The notes under the pieces: model-generated
The model's database searches: none
The model's input: only the letters and a program-made list of their open reading frames with translations
Told to the model about the DNA's origin: nothing
Source: Conoideocrella luteorostrata
Taxonomy: Eukaryota > Ascomycota > Sordariomycetes > Hypocreales > Clavicipitaceae
Direction of reading: 5' to 3'
Length of the DNA stretch: 64,000 bases
Assembly: GCA_032433595.1 (NCBI GenBank)
Contig: JASWJB010000142.1
Location: 38,848-102,847, forward strand
Shown here: positions 57,789-64,000 of the stretch, piece by piece
Layout of the letters: each line of letters starts with the position of its first letter
How positions within the stretch are numbered: the first letter of the stretch is position 1
Translations under genes and position numbers: made by a program

Positions 57789-58876
57789 ATGACGAAGCTG
57801 GTGTTATCCACGGGGTAAGTTCCGTCTCCAGTTCGCCCAGAACAGGACCCTGCATGTGACCCAAACCAGAAGCTAATCCAGAAAATTTGCCTCGCGTCAG
57901 TAATGTCATGTCCTCCGGGCCATCGATCATTCGGAAGTCGGGCGGCGGCAACAGATCGAACCTCGAACTCGTGAATTCTCTTCGTGACAATTTTTCTGAA
58001 GCAAAACGCGACTATGCCGTAGCGGCACAGATGACAAATGGCGCCATAAACGGCCATGGCAACGGCAATGGTATCAGTACCATCAACGGCAACGCCAAGA
58101 CAGAAGGCTCCCGCAGCGGTAGTTCAACTCCACCCACTTCAGTCGAAATTTGGACTGAGCGAGATGGGAAAACCCTCTTTATCCCTAGAATTAACTGGCA
58201 AGCTGCTGGTTTACGAGACGAGCCGAGCCAATATGAGATCACCGTGAAACTGTTCCTCTTACCTGGCACATCGGCAGCTGAGCGTGAGCAGCATATTCGC
58301 GAAGCATTGGTTCTTGTGAGCAAGGAGCTTGGTACACAGACCATTGATTTGCTCGTTGCCTCTTTCCCTGGAATATCATTCGAAGGTACCTGCGAGTGGG
58401 AGGCTGACAAGAAGAATGCCCAGCAAGGCAATCTGGATGAGGAGCTCGCGACGTGGAAGGTTTTCGAGGGCCTACACAATCAAGGCATCGCTAAAAGACT
58501 AGGTGTTGCCGAATTTGGAAGCGAAAAACTAAGCGCGTTCGTCAAGAGAGCATCTATCCCTCCCGTCGTCGACCAGATCAATTTGCATGATTGCTGCAAT
58601 GTCCCCCCACCTTTGAAGCAACTAGCTGAAGCACACAGTATCGAGCTGAATGTTCATCGCGACTGCACAGACATTCTGCCCCCTGGTACCTTGCGAGAAC
58701 TGCTCGGCTCAGGCCTTCGGGGAGCAAACGTGCTAGCTGACGCGGAGAGTGGAGGAGTCGGGCTCCATGGAAATATTGTCCCGCAATGGGTTGCAAGATA
58801 CATGGCGTTTGTGCGGGACCGTGGTGTTATTGAGAATAAAGGGTACTTTGCAGGCGCTGAGTTGATTGAGGGGTAG
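57789..58876 (+). CDS. GCLM: Glutamate-cysteine ligase modifier subunit
   Basis: Two exons, 57789-57814 and 57901-58876, giving 333 residues. The 26-nt first exon (MTKLVLST) is spliced to TGNVMSSGPSIIRKSGGGNR; two earlier AG acceptors lead to stops. The body is an aldo/keto-reductase-type barrel adapted to bind the ligase: NLELVNSLRDNF, TIDLLVASFPGISFEGTCEW, WKVFEGLHNQGIAKRLGVAE and PPVVDQINLHDCCNVPPPLK. Poly-Gly/Asn insert (NGHGNGNGISTINGNA) around residue 60 looks disordered. In animals and fission yeast this subunit raises the activity of glutamate-cysteine ligase, the first step of glutathione synthesis; it has no redox activity of its own. Cytosolic, no targeting signal. Confidence 0.9.
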
Positions 58877-59177
58877 GAAAAAGGCATCTTGTATGAGGAA
58901 GCTGGCTGAATTTTGAGAAGAGACAGACGCGCAGGCGTTTTGCCAGCTGATGCCACCAGATATGCTGGTCTTCTGCAACCATTACGCCTATTTTACAGTC
59001 CAAGCGTTGATATTCGGTTTTCGTAATTTAGTTCGTTCTGCTTGGGATATCTCGGGGTTTCGTTTTGCCATAGCGAGCATTACATTTTGCGTCAGGGAGA
59101 CGAATTGACGCCAAATACGACACGGCTTTCTTAGCATGATAATACATTCTTAGTCCTTAAGCTTTGTGCTGTATTTT
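58877..59177. other. Spacer between GCLM and BUD32, which converge
   Basis: No gene supported; both genes terminate here. Confidence 0.5.
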
Positions 59178-59972
59178 TTAGCCAAGCATACTACGTTTTC
59201 TGCCTCTCATCCTCACGTCCTCCAGCTTCTTCAGCACCGCAGGGGCTTGTTTGAAGCACCCTTTATACGCATCAAGCAGTTCGCTAAACAAGCATTCCGC
59301 TCTCGGATGGGTACTCCCAAAGGCCCGCTCCAGAACATATAAATCGACAGCACGATCCTCCTCATGAACTGCCCCGCTTGCCAGCCCCAGATCAATGATC
59401 ACAATCTCTCCACTCAGCCCATCTATCTTTTCTGATGATTCAGGTGCTGTTTCCGCTGGCGGGCTTAACATGATGTTACTCGTCGTCAAATCGCCGTGAA
59501 CTATCCCAATCTTGTGCATATCCCCCACGGCCACGCCAAGCCGCCTCATCAAATCCTTCAACCGGGCATCATGCTCTATTCCCTCTGTTCTATCACCTAG
59601 CCATTTGTTTATATTGATTCGAACGGGCGTGCCTTGTATCCATTCTAGCATGAGCCACCCTGCTGCTTCATCAATGGCATATAGGGCAGGTACTCGCAGA
59701 CCATCCCTGCGACACTTGGCGAGGATGCGGGCCTCGGATAGGATTCGATGTTTTGTGAGACGCTGATCGAGGACGGGGTGGCGCCAGGGCTTGGGCGGAC
59801 GGTATTTCAGCGCGCAAGGTAGGTCGGGGTTGAGATATGTGGTTTTGTAGAGACGGCCTTCGGCGCCTTGCGTGACGAGGGATGGAGGGGTTGAGGCGGG
59901 GTACTCGAGGACTTTGGGGAGCGGAAATTGATGCACCGCGGGGGGGGGAGAGTCTGTCGATGCAGAGGCCAT
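59178..59972 (-). CDS. BUD32: Bud32 kinase of the EKC/KEOPS complex
   Basis: Single exon of 264 residues, complete and of normal length. Kinase landmarks are TQGAEGRLYK (glycine loop), ALKYRPPKPWRHPVLD (Lys about 56, with the family-specific YR-KxYRHPxLD block), a short helical insert typical of this atypical kinase, IVHGDLTTSNIML (catalytic Asp about 161) and IIDLGLASG (metal Asp about 194). The C-terminus ends in a basic RMRGRKRSMLG run used in tRNA binding. Bud32 (PRPK) is an ATPase/kinase within KEOPS, needed for the t6A modification at position 37 of ANN-decoding tRNAs and for telomere maintenance. The first 12 residues are a Ser/Pro extension. Confidence 0.96.
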   Translation of the reverse strand: MASASTDSPPPAVHQFPLPKVLEYPASTPPSLVTQGAEGRLYKTTYLNPDLPCALKYRPPKPWRHPVLDQRLTKHRILSEARILAKCRRDGLRVPALYAIDEAAGWLMLEWIQGTPVRININKWLGDRTEGIEHDARLKDLMRRLGVAVGDMHKIGIVHGDLTTSNIMLSPPAETAPESSEKIDGLSGEIVIIDLGLASGAVHEEDRAVDLYVLERAFGSTHPRAECLFSELLDAYKGCFKQAPAVLKKLEDVRMRGRKRSMLG

Positions 59973-61633
59973 GGCTGCTCTTGCTGATGAGCTCCGCGCT
60001 GGAAAAGCTTGTGATATTGAGATGAGGTCGACAGTACGGAGGATGCGTCACCCTAAAAACGTGTTGCGAGCACTGACTAGTGCAGAAGATGGCAGGTGGT
60101 GGAGTGCGCCAAACTTGAAATTGAGTCAGCCTACGGAGTAGTTGAACTGAAGCATCGACGCACTTGCTCGGCATGCATGTGTAATTCACCTTGTTTGATG
60201 CGCGCGCGTCATTCCACAACAGGATCCTGTAGCTCCATGGCTGTGATGGACTGATGGAGCATTGTGAATATTGACGTCCGGTCTGGTCGCCGACAATAGA
60301 GCAACAAGTAACTACGGCAGCGGCAAGAAAAGGAGCGCTACAGAGCAACCATGTAGGCCACCCTAGATAGGCTTGATACTCTAACCTCCCCACTCGATAG
60401 AGTGACCAGCGTGTCCATTTAAGTGGTTAGTTGGCCGGCTAGAAGATTGGCATCTCACGGAGGCCTACGTGAGAGCGCCTCATGTAGGCCTCCGTGAGAT
60501 GCCGGTCACGCCCCAGCAGAGTCACATCAAGCCTTGAACTACAACTCCTCTGTGCCAGTACGGAGTAGTACTCCGCGCCGTCTCTAGATTCAGGCAAGAC
60601 AGCTCTCCACTACATAAGTCACATGCTCCAGCAATCCAGACTGCAATCTATCAATGCATTGTCCGATGTGTACTCCGTAGTTAGTCTGGTTGTCTCGGTG
60701 CCTCGGTGCCTCCGCTGCGCAAGAGTCGCTGCACGGATGGCATGGCGTGAGGCTTGCGGCTGTTTCCGATTCCGATTAACCTCCCGTCCCCGTCCTATTA
60801 TACGTCACGACTGCTACTCAGCGACGTCAGTGCATATCGGAGGACAAACATGGCTTTCTGCTTTCTGCTTTCTGCCTTCGACATCCCCTATGTGGCCGTA
60901 TTGGCTCGGACCCAGCGGAATCTGGACAAACTTCATTACTGCCACGGACCCGCCGGACCGGAGGAAGAAGAGGTCGGCGCTGTGCGCTATCAAGTGACCG
61001 GTCTATGGAGTACCGTCTACTCCATACGTTGGCCATTGATTCTCGTGTGGATTCATTGTGCTCCTTTTTTGGCTCGTCTTTTTGTGCTCAGCTGCAAGGC
61101 CCGGCCGGCCCTAAAGAAAGCCAATGTAGACTCGGATGCAGGGGAGACGGCGCTTGAGCAAGTAGACCGGGGGGGGGGGGGGGGCTGGGGTGGGATCACC
61201 GCTGTCAAGCTCTGGATTCTCGCACACCCAGGCCACCAACCGGCCGCTGACCACGGCCGTCTGGTCTCTCGAGCAATCACCGCTGTCCGTGGTGTGTGCT
61301 CCGTAGTACATGCATATGTACTTTACGTAGATGCAGGTCTAGGTGACTAGAGCCCGTCTTGGTGTGGTGTTCGCAGGGCTTCGCGGCCAACAGAATCGCA
61401 CAAACACGCGGCTTGCCGTCTCCAGTTGCAGCCCGATCGGGCAGTTGAGGTGCTCCTCCTCTTCCCAACCTTTCGTCACCACTCTTTGTGCCTTTTTCGC
61501 CTCCTCCCTCGTGCGCATCCTGCATATCTCTTGCATCAACTGTGCGCCCGAAGTCTCTGCTTCCTCCGCCAGATCATGACACCCGCCAGCGGCGTACTTA
61601 TTACTGCGTGCGCATCACTGACTCCTCTTCATC
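59973..61633. other. 1.7-kb region with motif copies and a perfect hairpin
   Basis: No gene supported; ORFs at 59671-60393 (minus) and 60754-61350 (plus) lack family features. Dispersed motif copies lie at about 60032, 60132, 60558-60574, 60670-60679 and 61293-61305. A G-run of about 15 is at 61170-61184. Confidence 0.55.
60449..60503. repeat. Perfect 20-bp inverted repeat with a 15-nt loop
   Basis: Bases 60449-60468 are the exact reverse complement of 60484-60503. The stem is GC-rich and the 15-nt loop is short enough for a stable hairpin in RNA or a cruciform in DNA. No flanking direct repeat is evident and it is not next to a gene end (it lies about 480 nt upstream of BUD32). Confidence 0.85.
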
Positions 61634-62356
61634 ATGCCCGAGTCCGGCTGGCTGCAATGGACCATCATCCTCGTGTTGACCGCCATTTTTCTGTCCCTCG
61701 TAGTCGTCGGCCAAGTTGTTGCCACCTACTGGACAGCCTACGTTGCAGCACCCCAGCAGATTGTTACCTTTATCGACACCGTCGACTTTTCCATACAGGA
61801 AAACGAGAGCTATGACCGGGATGTGGCCAAGGTTCAGCGCCTAGAAGACAAGATCCGGCTCGGCCTGCTACTCCGAGAGATTCAGAAGGGGGGAGACGAC
61901 TTGCGCGAACAGCTTAACAGCATGGTGGTATCGGAAGGCGCGACTACTTTGAGAACAAGCGCAAGACTTCTCTGGGGAGCCAAACGAGCACAGCTTGAAG
62001 AGAGGGTACGCAGGCTGGATTTGTTGAGGATGCGATTTCTTGTCGTTTACATGGGCATCATGACATCCTTGGTGGACAGAAATCCTCCCCCCCCGCCCCC
62101 GCTGCCTAGGGACCCCGAGAAGACCATGTCCTTTACGAGCCCCACGAAGCCCTCGCTTAAGAAGTCATTTACCGAAACTGCTATTAAACGCCCTCCGCTG
62201 AGACGACTAACTACACAGGCTATTGGCCACCAAGAGAACGTCATCACTCCTCATAGGAGGGGATGGGCAGGAGTCGTTGAGGAGTTACAGACCTCGCCGC
62301 GAATGCAGCAGCGTCATGCTTCGATAGAACTCGCCATGGCGCAGACAACTCCGTAG
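61634..62356 (+). CDS. Small protein with one N-terminal membrane helix, function unknown
   Basis: Single exon of 240 residues. Residues about 8-32 (LQWTIILVLTAIFLSLVVVG) form one membrane helix directly after a short polar start, so the protein is likely a signal-anchored type with the rest in the cytosol or lumen. The next 110 residues are helical and charged (RDVAKVQRLEDKIRLGLLLR, EERVRRLDLLRMRFLVVYMG), then a Pro/Ser/Lys-rich tail (PPPPPPLPRDPEK, SFTSPTKPSLKK). A second weaker hydrophobic stretch lies around FLVVYMGIMTSLV. The reading frame, helical regularity and C/T-rich upstream leader favour a real gene, and I infer it is conserved in relatives, but I do not recognise the family. Confidence 0.7.
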   Translation: MPESGWLQWTIILVLTAIFLSLVVVGQVVATYWTAYVAAPQQIVTFIDTVDFSIQENESYDRDVAKVQRLEDKIRLGLLLREIQKGGDDLREQLNSMVVSEGATTLRTSARLLWGAKRAQLEERVRRLDLLRMRFLVVYMGIMTSLVDRNPPPPPPLPRDPEKTMSFTSPTKPSLKKSFTETAIKRPPLRRLTTQAIGHQENVITPHRRGWAGVVEELQTSPRMQQRHASIELAMAQTTP

Positions 62357-62968
62357 CGCCAACGAGTTATTTCTCTCTGACCAAATTTACTTCCAGCCCC
62401 TGACAATCACGCAATCGATACGCGCGTCTTGTAGGGCTGCGGAAACATGCATAAATAAACTTATATAATTGCAGTTATAACGGAACAGGCAAGGATAAAC
62501 AGCATTGTCACGGATTGGCAACAGCGGTACAGGCACATGGATGAGTAATACGGCTTATTACGAAGACGGAAGATAGTGCTTATGAAGCATGATTGTATGA
62601 AGAAACGGCGTTATAACATTACTATGAATTCCCTAATTATTTTTCTTCTTTTTTTTCTTCGCTGTTTTCTTGGATCATTGTTTTTGTTCAGTTTCATCGT
62701 GTGGAGTTCCAGGTTCACTTAACCTTCTTTTTTCGCCCATCCGGCCACTTAGATAGGATACCCCTGTTTCATTTTTTTTTTTCAGAGGCGTGAACATCGG
62801 AACTTGTTTTCTTCTTCGAGTGCCTTCTCTCCTCCAGTACTCGTTGCTCATCTCCTCCTTCCCTGTCTGGAATACTTGCATCCGCAACGCCAAAACTTCT
62901 CACGTCTCTGCATACGGCGGCAAAGGTTCAAGGATTGTGTTGATATAAGGAACAGAGATTATTAGTAA
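62357..62968. other. Spacer, no gene supported
   Basis: T-rich and C/T-rich sequence between two convergent genes, with T-runs at about 62640-62660 and 62770-62783. Confidence 0.5.
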
Positions 62969-63665
62969 TTAATGAGTTGTAACATCGTCTGGTCCGGTGC
63001 CGTTTTTCTCCCCAACTGCTCATTGAACATTAGAACTTAGTCACCAGATGTGAACTGAATCGACTGTTGACGTACCATCCAAAGCTACCAAGAACCGGCT
63101 TACACAATTGTAAGCAGCAGCCTGTTTCGAGTCAGGAAATTTAGCTCTTCCCAATACTTGGATACCATATGCTCACCGTTCCAGTAATCTCAACCACCCC
63201 TCTATCATCGAATAGGCTCTTCAGCTTGGCAAATGTCACATCCCTGACTTGCACATTTCTCGTCATCTCATCCGTGTACAGTAATACAGCCCACTGGCTC
63301 TCATTTAGTTGATCCGGCTTCTTTAACCCATATAACTCTCCCTCTTGCTTTACCGCTTCAAGAGCTTCCTTACTTACCCCTGCCGCTACTGCCAGCGGGG
63401 CATGATGATTCCATTCAACCCAGGCTCTATTGCAGACTGCTACGCGGCATATAGCCAGTTCGCGAACGTCAGCTCCCAAACTAGTCTTTGTGCGAACTGC
63501 CCCGAGGAAGGAGTTCCATCCGTCAGCAAGGGGAGGAGAGTGCAAAAGAGTGAGGTCGAGAGACTGGAGAGGACGAGGAGCGCGGCGATCCTGCATACGC
63601 TTGACAATCGCCGCGTCTTCGCGGGTGGAGAATGGGGGTGGATTGGGAACATAAGGGAGTCTCAT
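62969..63665 (-). CDS. Carboxymuconolactone decarboxylase (CMD/AhpD-like) family protein
   Basis: Three exons, 63665-63177, 63121-63076 and 63015-62969, giving 193 residues. Exon 1 has the family core DVRELAICRVAVCNRAWVEW followed by NHHAPLAVAAGVSKEALEAV, and the later ESQWAVLLYTDEMTRNVQV helix. The two small exons rebuild EITGTAAAYNCVSRFLVALD and the end VGEKNGTGPDDVTTH, as in relatives. The proton-relay cysteine pair of AhpD peroxidase reductases is not present, so this belongs to the broader CMD-fold group that includes decarboxylases of aromatic-acid breakdown and many proteins of unknown substrate. No signal peptide. If only exon 1 is annotated the C-terminal helix would be lost. Confidence 0.88.
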
Positions 63666-64000
63666 GACTGTTTTGTTGTTCCTTGGGGTAAAGACCTAAA
63701 GATAAGTTGATCGAGTTTTATTGGAGTCTGTAGTTTTCTGGGTGTTCCGAAATAAGTCAAAGATGGAAACGACTCTGAGGTACATCAGCACGATGTACGA
63801 GCCGAACGTATGGCGGGGTCGTCGGATACACTACAGGAGGATCCACAAGTTGGGGAGGAAGGATAGAGTAGCTGGATATTAATTTTGCCGGACGGCCTTG
63901 CAAAGCCCGTTGCTTGTGATATCATTATCTTACGTTTGGTGTAGTTCGAACTGACCAGTAGAATCGTCTTTTCTGGGAGAATTTTCCTTATTCTACTAGT
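63666..64000. other. Right edge, no gene seen
   Basis: The last 335 nt are the 5' flank of the CMD gene. A gene could begin just beyond the window. Confidence 0.5.

Noticed and set aside
60754..61350. 198-codon plus-strand ORF
   Set aside because: Runs through a poly-G tract and motif copies; no family similarity.

Overview
This is a piece of a filamentous ascomycete nuclear genome, most likely a sordariomycete and plausibly in Hypocreales. Genes are intron-containing, with short introns of about 50-200 nt that use GTANGT/GTGAGT donors. Recognisable proteins are fungal orthologues (TinA, Rvs167, Maf1, Nfs1, Bud32, AP-1 sigma, Rrp7). The spacers carry many copies of a TACGGAGTA-type motif. 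No rRNA, tRNA or CRISPR array is visible. Species assignment is inference only.

Layout. 0-1.6 kb is a mobile-element scar: a Ty1/copia reverse-transcriptase fragment, a 46-bp perfect inverted repeat, and a broken gene that runs into it. 2-12 kb holds a CorA-like membrane protein, a secreted S10 serine carboxypeptidase, a very cysteine-rich small secreted protein and a cystathionine gamma-synthase-like PLP enzyme. 13-14 kb holds a broken gene. 14.4-22.4 kb holds an allantoate/nicotinate-type MFS permease, tinA, RRP7 and a TMEM19/DUF92 membrane protein. 22.4-30.5 kb looks accessory: AT-rich DNA, a decayed transposon-like relic, a fungal F-box protein, an OTT_1508-type deaminase-like protein and a frameshifted GNAT acetyltransferase. 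30.5-38.5 kb holds NFS1, RVS167, a CsbD-like stress gene and a second MFS transporter. 38.5-46.9 kb is an 8.4-kb gap with no supportable gene. 46.9-64 kb holds a 1309-residue disordered protein, MAF1, AP-1 sigma, the glutamate-cysteine ligase modifier subunit, BUD32, a small one-pass membrane protein and a carboxymuconolactone-decarboxylase-family protein.

Functional links. Several genes touch sulfur and thiol chemistry (cystathionine gamma-synthase-like enzyme, Nfs1, glutamate-cysteine ligase modifier), and several touch translation capacity (Rrp7, Maf1, Bud32). They are spread among unrelated genes on both strands, so this is ordinary fungal gene order rather than a cluster. The least explained parts are the accessory island at 22-30 kb, the 38.5-46.9 kb gap with its dispersed motif, the cysteine-rich secreted protein, and a repeated F-x-K/R-PP motif in the large disordered protein. 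Exon boundaries were worked out by hand from splice consensus, frame and family similarity. No transcript data or database search was available.
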